Both the position numbers and the translations under genes were made by a program. Shown in pieces: positions 28,692 to 37,191 of a DNA stretch of 64,000 nt (position 1 is its first letter; every line of letters begins with the position of its first letter). The notes beneath the pieces are model-generated. The model was not told the origin of the DNA, searched no databases, and saw nothing but the letters and a program-made list of their open reading frames with translations. The stretch comes from Vibrio sp. Y2-5 (lineage in GTDB: Bacteria; Pseudomonadota; Gammaproteobacteria; Enterobacterales; Vibrionaceae). The stretch is from NCBI RefSeq assembly GCF_014596725.1, contig NZ_JACVEG010000001.1:124001-188000 (forward strand), written 5' to 3'.

Positions 28692-29795
28692 GTGAACAAA
28701 CGCCTTCTTTCTCTTGCCAGCTTAGCGCTTCTGTTTGGTTGTGCTCAACCGACCGACAGAGCGCAACAATACTTAGACGAACCTTTTGCCAGAACACTGA
28801 ATAAAGTGGATGTGGTGGAATCCAATAAACCGCGCGACTTTACCGAATTTGCGAAGCAAAGTGAGCAAGTGGTTGTCAATTCTCCTTCTATGGCCAAAAC
28901 CTTTGGTCCTCTCTATGAGAAGCTCAACGAGTGGGTAATAGAAAGTGGTGATACTACTCAGCTCTCTCAGTTTGGTATCCAGTCTGCTCAGTTAGGCGGC
29001 GGTGATAGTAAAGGCAATGTCTTGTTCACAGGGTATTTTTCTCCGGTGATAGAGCTGCGTCATACTCCTGACGAAACCTTTAAGTATCCCGTTCACAGCA
29101 TGCCTAAGTGTGAGATTGAGTGTCCGACACGAGCGCAAATCTATGATGGCGCACTTGATGGACAAGGGCTTGAACTAGGGTATGCGGCAAACCGAATTGA
29201 TCCTTTTATTATGGAAGTGCAGGGCAGTGGCTTTGTGCACTTTGGTGACGATGACACTTTAGAATACTTTGCTTATGCAGGTAAAAATAACAAGGCTTAC
29301 ATCAGCATTGGCAAAGTGCTGATTGAGCGAGGATTGGTTGAACGTGAAAAGATGTCGCTCAAAGCCATCAATGAGTGGGCGCATTCGAATGATGAAGCAG
29401 CAGTGAAAGAGCTTCTGGAACAGAATCCTTCTTATGTCTTTTTCCAACCAAGAGCGGCTGCACCAGTAACGGGGACGGCAGGTATTCCTTTATTACCAAT
29501 GGCATCGGTAGCGGGCGATCGCACTCTGTTTCCGATGGGAACGCCAATTTTGGCGGAAGTGCCTTTGTTGAATGCGGATGGCACTTGGTCTGGCGCTCAC
29601 CAATTACGTTTGTTGATAGTGTTAGATACAGGTGGCGCGGTAAAACAGAACCATCTCGATCTTTATCATGGTATGGGACCAAGAGCGGGTACTGAAGCTG
29701 GGCACTACAAACACTTTGGTCGTGTTTGGAAGTTAGGGCTTGAGAACTCGCCATTGCAGGCACCTTGGGCATTACCACCCGAGAAGTTGGAATAA
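28692..29795 (+). CDS. mltA: Membrane-bound lytic murein transglycosylase A (lipoprotein)
   Basis: 367 residues from GTG 28692; an ATG nine bases upstream gives 370. I prefer GTG because GGGAT is spaced seven bases before it. The N-terminus is a lipoprotein signal (LASLALLFGC), so Cys is lipidated by Lgt and the protein sits in the outer membrane. It cleaves peptidoglycan to 1,6-anhydromuropeptides. The MltA domain is seen from LFTGYFSPVIELR through DPFIMEVQGSGFV, and the 3D domain with its catalytic Asp in IVLDTGGAV. The freed anhydromuropeptides are imported by AmpG, also in this window. Confidence 0.93.
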   Translation: MNKRLLSLASLALLFGCAQPTDRAQQYLDEPFARTLNKVDVVESNKPRDFTEFAKQSEQVVVNSPSMAKTFGPLYEKLNEWVIESGDTTQLSQFGIQSAQLGGGDSKGNVLFTGYFSPVIELRHTPDETFKYPVHSMPKCEIECPTRAQIYDGALDGQGLELGYAANRIDPFIMEVQGSGFVHFGDDDTLEYFAYAGKNNKAYISIGKVLIERGLVEREKMSLKAINEWAHSNDEAAVKELLEQNPSYVFFQPRAAAPVTGTAGIPLLPMASVAGDRTLFPMGTPILAEVPLLNADGTWSGAHQLRLLIVLDTGGAVKQNHLDLYHGMGPRAGTEAGHYKHFGRVWKLGLENSPLQAPWALPPEKLE

Positions 29796-29878
29796 CTTTT
29801 CAGTCTGCTACTTATTGTCTACCTACAACGCCAATAAGTTTGGCGGAGTTTGGATGTGATGGTCTGGACATTTATATT

Positions 29879-29910
29879 AAGAGTGCGTATAAATCGCACT
29901 CTTTCTTTTT
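29879..29910 (+). terminator. Terminator after mltA
   Basis: AAGAGTGCG/CGCACTCTT, a perfect 9-bp stem with a 7-base loop, followed by TCTTTTT. Confidence 0.88.
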
Positions 29911-29937
29911 CAACCCTTTTAAATTTGGATTGTTGTC

Positions 29938-30747
29938 ATGCGTGAACTCGATACTCCAGCCTCAGATTGCTATAACCAACGATTCGGCGGTACTCGTCGA
30001 CTGTATGGTAATAGCGAAGTCGATATCCTACGTGCAGCGCATGTATGTGTCATTGGCATTGGCGGTGTCGGTTCATGGGCTGTTGAAGCGCTGGCAAGAA
30101 CAGGTATTGGTGAGTTGACGCTGATTGATATGGATGATGTTTGTGTGACCAACATTAACCGTCAAATTCATGCTATGTCTGGTACTGTTGGTCAGAGCAA
30201 AATTGAAGTGATGGCAGAACGCGTTAAGCTAATTAACCCTGAGTGCAAAGTTAATTTGATTGATGATTTCATCACACCCGACAATCAGCATGAGTATCTG
30301 ACCAAAGATTATGACTATGTGTTGGATGCGATTGACAGTGTGAAAGCAAAAGCCTCTTTGCTTGCTTATTGCCGTAGCAACAAGATCAAAGTGATTACGA
30401 TTGGCGGCGCTGGTGGTCAAACCGATCCTACGCAAATCAAAGTGGCTGATCTGACCAAAACTATTCAAGATCCTCTGGCGAAGAAGATCAAAGATCGTCT
30501 GCGTCAGCACCATAATTTCCCGACCAATCCGGCACGCAAGTTTGGTATCGACTGTGTTTTCTCAACAGAACATCTCAAGTACCCACAAGCGGATGGTTCA
30601 GTATGTGCGACTAAATCGACTGCAGAAGGTCCTAAACGAATGGATTGTGCGTCTGGTTTTGGTGCTGCTACCGTCGTTACCGCAACATTCGGTTTTGTTG
30701 CCGTTGCGCGTATCGTTGAAAAAATCATTCAGAAACACAGTAAGTAA
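29938..30747 (+). CDS. tcdA: tRNA threonylcarbamoyladenosine dehydratase TcdA (CsdL)
   Basis: 269 residues, E1-like (ThiF/MoeB) fold. ATP-dependent cyclisation of t6A37 to ct6A in ANN-decoding tRNAs. The nucleotide-binding loop GIGGVGSWAVEALARTGIG (from about residue 38) and the ERF/Asp-containing DMDDVCVTNINRQ are present; a membrane-associating C-terminal helix (FGFVAVARIVEKI) ends it. csdE follows 17 bases downstream, matching the CsdA-CsdE-CsdL sulfur relay set. Confidence 0.94.
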   Translation: MRELDTPASDCYNQRFGGTRRLYGNSEVDILRAAHVCVIGIGGVGSWAVEALARTGIGELTLIDMDDVCVTNINRQIHAMSGTVGQSKIEVMAERVKLINPECKVNLIDDFITPDNQHEYLTKDYDYVLDAIDSVKAKASLLAYCRSNKIKVITIGGAGGQTDPTQIKVADLTKTIQDPLAKKIKDRLRQHHNFPTNPARKFGIDCVFSTEHLKYPQADGSVCATKSTAEGPKRMDCASGFGAATVVTATFGFVAVARIVEKIIQKHSK

Positions 30748-30764
30748 TCTCTGGAGTATTGTTC

Positions 30765-31193
30765 ATGACTGCTTTTCCAGCCTCACCTTTTGGCATCGAA
30801 ATCACCAGCGAAGACATAGTGCAGACCATGCAACAGTTTAACGGCTGGGAAGACCGCTACCGTCAGGTGATTCAGTGGGGCAAAAAGCTACCTGTGATGC
30901 CAGAAGAACTGAAAAGTGAACAAGTTACTGTTTCGGGATGTGAAAGCTTAGTCTGGTTGGTTAGCCAGCAAGAAGAGGGGATCTGGCATTTCTGCGCTGA
31001 TTCTGATGCACGTATCGTACGTGGATTGATTGCCCTAGTGATGGCTGCTTTTGAAGGCAAAACGTCTCAACAGATCCAAGATTTTGATGTCGATGGATAC
31101 TTCGAACAGCTCGGACTTATTACGCACTTGAGCCCTTCTCGTGGAAATGGCTTGAAGGCTATCATCGATAAAGTAAAAGAGATCGCTGTTTAA
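30765..31193 (+). CDS. csdE: Sulfur acceptor protein CsdE (SufE family)
   Basis: 142 residues. Takes the persulfide sulfur from CsdA. The acceptor Cys59 is in VSGCESLVWL (Cys61 in E. coli CsdE). Start at ATG 30765 with GGAG eight bases upstream; a TTG six bases earlier is in frame but unsupported. Cotranscribed with tcdA. Its partner csdA is not in this operon but lies convergent 245 bases beyond, a split of the set that is one operon in E. coli. Confidence 0.93.
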   Translation: MTAFPASPFGIEITSEDIVQTMQQFNGWEDRYRQVIQWGKKLPVMPEELKSEQVTVSGCESLVWLVSQQEEGIWHFCADSDARIVRGLIALVMAAFEGKTSQQIQDFDVDGYFEQLGLITHLSPSRGNGLKAIIDKVKEIAV

Positions 31194-31438
31194 TTTTCAT
31201 TTATTGATAGCCACTGTCGTGGCTATGTAACTTTTTTCTGCAGGCAAAAAAGTCACCAAAAAGCCCGTTTGCCGATATTCCTCTCTTTCATCCAATTTCC
31301 ACTCTGTTTCGAGCTACCGTGTTGTAGGCCACATCCTGTGTCCGTCAACACTTTGCCAGACGTCCTGTCTGGCAATAGCTGAACATAGTTCCAATTGAAT
31401 GGAGGAATAAGGCAAAGAAAAAGCTAAAAGCGGTGGAA
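31194..31438. repeat. Multi-hairpin non-coding element between convergent csdE and csdA
   Basis: Four stem-loops in 245 bases: ATAGCCAC/GTGGCTAT (31207-31226) followed by six T, a likely csdE terminator; CTTTTTT/AAAAAAG around CTGCAGGC (31231-31252); a long imperfect stem from TGTTG to CAACA (31320-31350) with GG/CC and CACA/TGTG pairs; and TTGCCAGAC/GTCTGGCAA (31353-31375), perfect. No ORF. The layout suggests an interspersed repeat, but I cannot see other copies in this window. Confidence 0.6.
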
Positions 31439-32650
31439 TTACAGCATGTCGACAGCTTTTTCGATGGCTGCAATTAAGCGTTCGACATCTTCATCCGTAT
31501 TGTAGATACCAAACGAAATTCTCACAGTTCCTTTGACACCAAACGCTTCCATCAGAGGATGGGCGCAATGATGTCCTGCGCGAACCGCGATTCCTTGTTG
31601 ATCAAGCAAAGTCGCTAAATCTTGATGATGAACACCATCCATAACAATACTTAAGATGCTGGCGTTACTTTGGTAGCCCAATACACGAATGTCATCAATC
31701 GCACTTAACGCCTGATAAGTTTTGTGTTGGAGCTGATGAATATGATCTTCGATGGCATTTCTATCAAAGCTCTCATACCAGTCAATCGCACAGCTTAAAG
31801 CAATCGCACCGGCTACGTTTGGAGTACCCGCTTCGAATTTGCCTGGTAAGCCAGAGAAGGTGGTGCCAGAGAACGACACTTTCTCGACCATTTTTCCGCC
31901 GCCGTGCCAAGGTGGCATCGCCTCTAGCAGATCTAACTTTCCGTAAAGAACCCCAATACCCGCAGGAGCATAGAGTTTGTGGCCAGAGAATACATAGAAA
32001 TCAGCGTCTAATGCAGAGACATCCACTTTTTCATGCACTATGCCCTGAGCACCATCGACAACGACAATAGCCCCTTTATTATGAGCGGCTTGAATCACGT
32101 CCTCAATTGGTTGACGGCAGCCCGTCACGTTAGTGATGTGAGCTAATGCGACGATTTTGGTGTTAGTGGTCAGCAATTGATGGAATGCCGCTAAATCGAA
32201 CTCGCCATTTTTCGTCATCGGGACTTTTACGATCGTCGCATCCGTTTGCTGTGCAACGATTTGCCAAGGCACAATATTCGCGTGATGTTCCATCTCACTA
32301 ATCAGTATTTCATCACCGACCTTAAGCGTGTTTCTCGCATAGGTTTGAGCTATGAGATTCAGCGCTTCCGTCGCACCGCGAGTCCAGATAATACTCTTAC
32401 TGCTCTTGGCACCAATAAATTGAGCGACCTTGTCTCTTGCTGCTTCAAATTGGCTGGTAGCGTGCGCGGTTAAACTGTGACTGCCACGGTGCACATTGGC
32501 ATTTTGTGCGCTGTAGTAGTGAGTAATCGCATCAATAACGACTTGAGGCTTCTGAGTGGTTGCTGCGCTATCGAGATACACCAAGGGTTCATTATTGATG
32601 TTCTGAGACAGGGCTGGAAATTGTGCACGAATACCGTTGATATCCAGCAT
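31439..32650 (-). CDS. csdA: Cysteine desulfurase CsdA
   Basis: 403 residues, PLP-dependent group II (SufS/CsdA-type) desulfurase. Removes sulfur from cysteine as a persulfide on Cys362 (AGHHCAHPLMEAFG) and passes it to CsdE. The PLP-binding Lys lies in FSGHKLYAPAGIGVLYG; the cofactor-stacking His is in SEMEHHANIVPW. The start codon abuts the yajL stop, so it is the third gene of panE-yajL-csdA. Confidence 0.95.
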   Translation of the reverse strand: MLDINGIRAQFPALSQNINNEPLVYLDSAATTQKPQVVIDAITHYYSAQNANVHRGSHSLTAHATSQFEAARDKVAQFIGAKSSKSIIWTRGATEALNLIAQTYARNTLKVGDEILISEMEHHANIVPWQIVAQQTDATIVKVPMTKNGEFDLAAFHQLLTTNTKIVALAHITNVTGCRQPIEDVIQAAHNKGAIVVVDGAQGIVHEKVDVSALDADFYVFSGHKLYAPAGIGVLYGKLDLLEAMPPWHGGGKMVEKVSFSGTTFSGLPGKFEAGTPNVAGAIALSCAIDWYESFDRNAIEDHIHQLQHKTYQALSAIDDIRVLGYQSNASILSIVMDGVHHQDLATLLDQQGIAVRAGHHCAHPLMEAFGVKGTVRISFGIYNTDEDVERLIAAIEKAVDML

Positions 32651-33250
32651 TTATGCCTCACCGTATTTTTCATAGTTCAGTTGTGGCACAGGCACCATAG
32701 GTAGTGCAATTTCACGAGCCAACTTTTTACCAGAGAGTAAGGCTATGATCTCAATAGAAAACTCTAAGGCTGATCCTGGACCTTGGCTGGTGAGAAGGTT
32801 GTTGTTCACATCGTAAGTGACGCGACGGTTACGCCATAAATCTTCAGGAATATGGTCTTTAAAGTTCGGGTGACCTGTCATCAAGGCACCTGGGAACAGG
32901 TCATGATGAACCAGAACGACGGCAGGCGCTGCGCAGATAGCGGCAACTAGGCGTCCGTCGTACTTTTGTTGTTTGATGATTTCAACCAAAACGGTGCTGT
33001 CACGGAAATTCTCTGAGCCTTGTACACCCCCTGGTAGAACAACAGCGTCGAACTCTTCATCTGCGATATCAACCAACTTGCAATCAGCTGTTAAGGTTAC
33101 GCCACGAGACGCCTTCATGGTGAGTTTGCCTTCAAAATCGGCACTCGCAACCACAACTTGATAGTCAGCACGTACCAGAATATCAATGATGGTTACCGCT
33201 TCCATTTCCTCCGTACCCGGAGCGATAGGAACGAGTATGCGTTTAGTCAT
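32651..33250 (-). CDS. yajL: DJ-1/PfpI family protein YajL
   Basis: 199 residues. The nucleophile Cys106 lies in AAICAAPAVVL with Glu near the N-terminus (PGTEEMEAVT), the DJ-1 layout. YajL is described as an oxidative-stress chaperone/deglycase; its true activity is debated. Sequence follows E. coli YajL (ThiJ) along its full length. Its ATG overlaps the panE stop by four bases (ATGA) and its stop abuts csdA, so the three genes are tightly coupled. Confidence 0.93.
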   Translation of the reverse strand: MTKRILVPIAPGTEEMEAVTIIDILVRADYQVVVASADFEGKLTMKASRGVTLTADCKLVDIADEEFDAVVLPGGVQGSENFRDSTVLVEIIKQQKYDGRLVAAICAAPAVVLVHHDLFPGALMTGHPNFKDHIPEDLWRNRRVTYDVNNNLLTSQGPGSALEFSIEIIALLSGKKLAREIALPMVPVPQLNYEKYGEA

Positions 33251-34155
33251 GATGTTTTCCGTTGTTGTTCTAATAATTTGATTTGCTTGTACAACTCAGT
33301 ATTGGCAGGCACTTCTATGCCATGTTGTTGAGCTTTACGTACAAGGTAGCCTGTAATGAAGTCTATCTCGGTTTGACGACGATAGAAAATATCTTGATGC
33401 ATTGAAGATTTATTAGCTGCTGTGGCGCGAATGACATTGTCGATGGTGGTTGTCAGTTGGTTCCTGTCGACGGGAATCTTTTCTGCTTGCATCACCGACA
33501 CTAACTCATCAATCACAGCGTTTAGTGTTGGACGAAATTTCCCTTCTGCTAATTCACCATTCAGGCATTGATGAATGGCTGTCAGGGGATTGATTGCGCA
33601 GTTGATGGCTAATTTATTCCACAGAGCAAGCTGTATATTTGAGTTCCACGATACAGCCGGTAAAGCGTGGTTCAACACGTCAACCAAAAAGGTACATTGC
33701 TCGCCTTTTTTATTTGGTTTATCAGAGAAATTGAATGCGCCAAGCTGAGTTTGGCCAACTCCCGTGTGTTTTACATGATGAGCATCGGTTTTAAGTGCGC
33801 CGTGGGTTGTGGTGGCGATGACGACCGGATAGTCGGATATCAGCTCTGCGATGTCATCTACAGCACCCATACCATTATGCATAAAAAACAGAATGGTATC
33901 TTTATTCACATGGGGTAGGAGTGGCGTTATGGCGGCTTCAACCTGCCATGCTTTTACTGTGATCAGTAAAAGATCCGCATCGATAAGAGTCTGTGGTTGG
34001 TTATAGTTAAATAGAATTTCAGGGGAATCATCCGCTGCCAACATCCATTGCTGGGTTTGCTTGGTGCCCCACAAGGAAACCTTGTGTCCAGCCTGATGCA
34101 GTTTGTACGCCCATAGGCTGCCAATTGCACCCGGGCCAACAATGACGATATTCAT
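33247..34155 (-). CDS. panE: 2-Dehydropantoate 2-reductase
   Basis: 302 residues from the ATG at 34155; a TTG nine bases upstream is in frame. NADPH-dependent reduction of ketopantoate to pantoate, on the way to coenzyme A. The N-terminal Rossmann fold starts VIVGPGAIGSLWAYKL; the catalytic Lys is in LWNKLAINCAINPLTA. Family length is about 300 residues. First gene of panE-yajL-csdA; a terminator separates it from ompK. Confidence 0.93.
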   Translation of the reverse strand: MNIVIVGPGAIGSLWAYKLHQAGHKVSLWGTKQTQQWMLAADDSPEILFNYNQPQTLIDADLLLITVKAWQVEAAITPLLPHVNKDTILFFMHNGMGAVDDIAELISDYPVVIATTTHGALKTDAHHVKHTGVGQTQLGAFNFSDKPNKKGEQCTFLVDVLNHALPAVSWNSNIQLALWNKLAINCAINPLTAIHQCLNGELAEGKFRPTLNAVIDELVSVMQAEKIPVDRNQLTTTIDNVIRATAANKSSMHQDIFYRRQTEIDFITGYLVRKAQQHGIEVPANTELYKQIKLLEQQRKTS

Positions 34156-34222
34156 ATTTCCCAAAAATCACCGTTAAATAATCTCTGCGGCTAAGGATAA
34201 TGAGCAAGACTGGGAAAGCAAT

Positions 34223-34247
34223 AAAAAAGGCGCCAATCGGCGCCTTT
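34223..34247 (-). terminator. Terminator after ompK
   Basis: AAAGGCGCC/GGCGCCTTT with a 4-base loop, followed on the minus strand by T residues. It separates ompK from panE. Confidence 0.9.
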
Positions 34248-34269
34248 CGAGCAATTTAGACTTCAAATA

Positions 34270-35052
34270 TTAGAATTTGTAAGTTGCTGAGATGTAGTGA
34301 CCAAAGCCAGTTGACTTGAAGCCATCAGTATCTTTAATACCGTAGATATCTTTGTAACCTTTAAGACCGTAACCTAGAGCGAAGCGGTCTGAGTGCCAGT
34401 AGATACCGTTGAACATTGCACCACCGTTGCTAGCTGAAGAGTATTTGTCTTCCATTGCAAATTGGTAATCAATGTAACCTTGGTAAGAAATGAATGAACC
34501 GTTCTCGAAGAAGTAGAAAGGTTTGAACCAGTTCATAGAGAATTGGTAACCGTTCCAGTCCTTCTTGTTAGAGTCGTAAGTACCGTACAGGTTCATACCT
34601 ACTTTACCTAACCAAGGAACCATAACATCAGAGCCTAGACCAACTTTTTGAGAGTTAACGCCAGAGTTACCACCCCATTCCATAAGAGTTGATAGGTATA
34701 GCTCTTGTACTGGACCAAAAGATAGATCTTTGCCAGTCAGCGCGTCTAGAGACATACGAGGCGCGAACTTCATAAAGATTTTTTCTTTGCCGTTTTTGTC
34801 GCTACCTGGATCGCTTGTTAGGTTGAAAACGTCAACGTAGCCGTAAAGATCAAAGATTCCTGAGCGGCCGCCAAATTCCATCTCTAGGTAATCATGGCTA
34901 GATTTACCAGGAAGCTCATCAAAAGCACCCATCAGGTTGAATTGCATCCACTTGTAATCGTTTTTGTGGATGTCGCCATCTGAGTAATCAGCAGCCATAA
35001 CTGGAGCAGAAGTTGCTGCTAACAGGCCAAGAGTAAGAAGTGATTTACGCAT
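34270..35052 (-). CDS. ompK: Outer membrane protein OmpK (Tsx-like channel)
   Basis: 260 residues with a signal peptide cleaved after about residue 20 (SAPVMA-AD). The mature part has alternating beta-strand character and ends in Phe (YISATYKF), typical of outer membrane barrels. It matches the nucleoside-specific channel (Tsx) family; OmpK of vibrios is known as the receptor of phage KVP40. A CRP-like site lies about 200 bases upstream, which would agree with CRP control of tsx in E. coli (inference). Own promoter region and terminator. Confidence 0.93.
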   Translation of the reverse strand: MRKSLLTLGLLAATSAPVMAADYSDGDIHKNDYKWMQFNLMGAFDELPGKSSHDYLEMEFGGRSGIFDLYGYVDVFNLTSDPGSDKNGKEKIFMKFAPRMSLDALTGKDLSFGPVQELYLSTLMEWGGNSGVNSQKVGLGSDVMVPWLGKVGMNLYGTYDSNKKDWNGYQFSMNWFKPFYFFENGSFISYQGYIDYQFAMEDKYSSASNGGAMFNGIYWHSDRFALGYGLKGYKDIYGIKDTDGFKSTGFGHYISATYKF

Positions 35053-35660
35053 AAGGGTAACTCTCTATGTTTTGTATCAATTCAGGATCGGCTTGATTAC
35101 CGCCTGTCCAATTTGGGAGCATGATAGCGATTTAAATCTCAATTAAAAGTGAGAAAAGTTGCAAAAGTGGATAAACATTGTGATGTAGATCTAATTAATT
35201 TAAATAAAAAATGAACTATTTTGTTATTTCATTTTATTGCACTTTAATTGTGATTTTAATCACTTAAGTTTGAGTGGCTTTTGTTTTTGAAGCATATCGA
35301 TTAACCAACATGTTTTGTTAATAAAGCTTGGGAAATACTGGGTTATTAAATATTCATTGGAAATATCATTGGTATTCAATCTGTTTTGTAAGCCTTGTTT
35401 TGTATGGGGTGGTGTTAGGTTTGTTTGACTTTTCTGCTGATTGGATTACGTATCTCTATAGCAAATTTAAGTATTGAATGAGTTAATTTTCTTTGCTCAT
35501 TTAATTGATATATTGGCAATGCTTTTTTGTTGAAAATGATGTTTTAATCTTTTTATACAATAACTTGTACCAAATGAAAGTGAAGCTCTTGTAGCCGTAA
35601 GATTAATAAAACGCTATTTCAGTGTATGATATTGGCACTTGTCATCAATGAAGGAATACC
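35053..35660. other. 608-bp AT-rich region between divergent ompK and an MFS gene
   Basis: No ORF with a ribosome binding site. Contains the CRP-like site and a promoter candidate for the MFS gene (TTGAAA at 35530-35535, 18 bases, TATACA at 35554-35559). The length is large for two divergent promoters; a small RNA is possible but no terminator-like hairpin is seen inside. Confidence 0.5.
35247..35268. promoter_or_regulatory. CRP-like site upstream of ompK
   Basis: TGTGATTTTAATCACT, matching TGTGA-N6-TCACA in nine of ten positions, about 200 bases from the ompK start. A TGTGA half-site follows at 35179. Confidence 0.5.
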
Positions 35661-37082
35661 ATGTCGGAGCCGATAGATAAGAAAACCTTTCTTACCATCT
35701 TTACCACAGTCTTTTTACCCATGTTTCTGGCGGCTATCGATCAAACACTGTTAGCAACTGCAACACCTGTCATGGTCAGAGATTTGGGTAATATTCAGCT
35801 TTCATCGTGGATTGCTATTGGTTACATGCTTGCAGGTGCAGCTTCTGTACCAGTATATGGTTGGCTTGGCGATCAGTATGGTCGTAAAAAAATGCTGATG
35901 ATTGCGCTTTGCATTTTTGCGTTGGGGTCAGTGCTTTGTGCGTTAGCCGTGAGTATGCACGGTTTAGTATTTGGACGGATTGTTCAGGGGCTAGGCAGTG
36001 GCGGTTTAATGAGCCTGTCTCAAGCGTTAATTAGTGAATATGTTCCGCCCAGACAAAGAGCTAAGTTCCAAGGTTATTTTGCCTCATTGTTTGCTTTATC
36101 CAGTATCTGTGGCCCTGTGCTCGGCGGCGTTGTGGTGACCTATTTAACTTGGCATTGGTTGTTTTGGTTCAATTTGCCATTAATTGTGTTTGCACTGTAT
36201 CGTTTAACAAAGCTTGAACAAGTCAGCCGTATACCTGAGAAAAAATCGATAGATTTCTTTGGATTACTTCTGTTTCCAAGCATGATGACCACGATTATTT
36301 ATTGGTTGTCTGCTGGTGGTCATTACTTCCCGTGGAATTCGTCTACCAGCTTGGCTTTATTGGTGACTTTCGCTGTTCTTTTGTTTGCGTTTGTTTTGCA
36401 ACAAAAAAGAGTTACTCATTCATTTCTACCTTTAAGTTTGTTGGTTCAAAAAGAAATTTATATTCCACTGACTTCCACATTTCTGTTTGCAGCATGCTTG
36501 TTTTCATTAGTGTTTTTCTTGCCCATTTTTCTTCAGGTTGGCTTAAATACGTCTGCAGCTAGTGCTGGACTATTGTTGATGCCATTGTCGGCAGGGATGA
36601 TTAGTGGCTCTTATATTACAGGGAAGGTGATCGCTAAAACTGGTGTGCCGAAATGGTTGCCTGTAATCGGTATGTCGCTAAGCAGTTTGGCGTTTTTCTC
36701 GTTGGCGATGTTTGATTTTGGACCTTATATGGTCAGTGCATTTGGGTGCTTATGCGGTCTGGGATTCGGAACGGTTATGCCATCAACTCAATTACAAATT
36801 CAGACCATTGCAGGTAAAGAAAACTTAGGTCGAATCACATCAATGGGCTCGTTAAGCCGATCTGTTGGTGCCTCTGCTGGTACTGCGGTGTTTGGCACTT
36901 TGATTTATTCATTAATCCCCAACTTCAGTGCAGAAGGGTCATTGAGTGAATTACTTAATACGCCCCAACCTGTAATTTTTAACGCTTTTCAAACCGGATT
37001 TTTACTCGCAGGCTCGCTTGCTCTTATGTGTGCGTTAAATGCCGCAAGAGCGCCTCGCATTCATTTGGACGATTATACGTAA
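35661..37082 (+). CDS. MFS multidrug exporter, DHA2 (EmrB-like) family
   Basis: 473 residues, 13-14 hydrophobic segments. The motif A loop between segments 2 and 3 is clear (GWLGDQYGRKKMLMIA), and motif C-like GPVLGGVVV follows in segment 5, which marks drug:H+ antiporters. The opening (PMFLAAIDQTLLATATPVMVRDLG) is typical of DHA2. The substrate is unknown. No membrane fusion partner (EmrA) is adjacent, so it may work alone in the inner membrane. AAGGA stands well before the ATG. Convergent with the pyruvate kinase gene. Confidence 0.88.
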   Translation: MSEPIDKKTFLTIFTTVFLPMFLAAIDQTLLATATPVMVRDLGNIQLSSWIAIGYMLAGAASVPVYGWLGDQYGRKKMLMIALCIFALGSVLCALAVSMHGLVFGRIVQGLGSGGLMSLSQALISEYVPPRQRAKFQGYFASLFALSSICGPVLGGVVVTYLTWHWLFWFNLPLIVFALYRLTKLEQVSRIPEKKSIDFFGLLLFPSMMTTIIYWLSAGGHYFPWNSSTSLALLVTFAVLLFAFVLQQKRVTHSFLPLSLLVQKEIYIPLTSTFLFAACLFSLVFFLPIFLQVGLNTSAASAGLLLMPLSAGMISGSYITGKVIAKTGVPKWLPVIGMSLSSLAFFSLAMFDFGPYMVSAFGCLCGLGFGTVMPSTQLQIQTIAGKENLGRITSMGSLSRSVGASAGTAVFGTLIYSLIPNFSAEGSLSELLNTPQPVIFNAFQTGFLLAGSLALMCALNAARAPRIHLDDYT

Positions 37083-37191
37083 GACGGATCAATAAAAAGG
37101 GCCTGCTTATAGAGGCAGGCCAAGAAACCCTGTGGAGCAGGGGAGGGGTCGGTCTCGGGGGGGACGGACCTAAAGCAACTAAGCCCTACAC
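37083..37191. terminator. Three hairpins between convergent MFS and pyruvate kinase genes
   Basis: GGCCTGC/GCAGGCC (about 37101-37121), CCCTGT-GGAG-CAGGG (about 37128-37142), and GGTC-G-GTC/GAC-G-GACC around a G-rich loop (about 37149-37170). The first is the best terminator candidate. Unusually GC-rich for this window. Confidence 0.55.

Noticed and set aside
29368..29778. 136-codon minus-strand frame inside mltA
   Set aside because: Antisense shadow of conserved MltA sequence.
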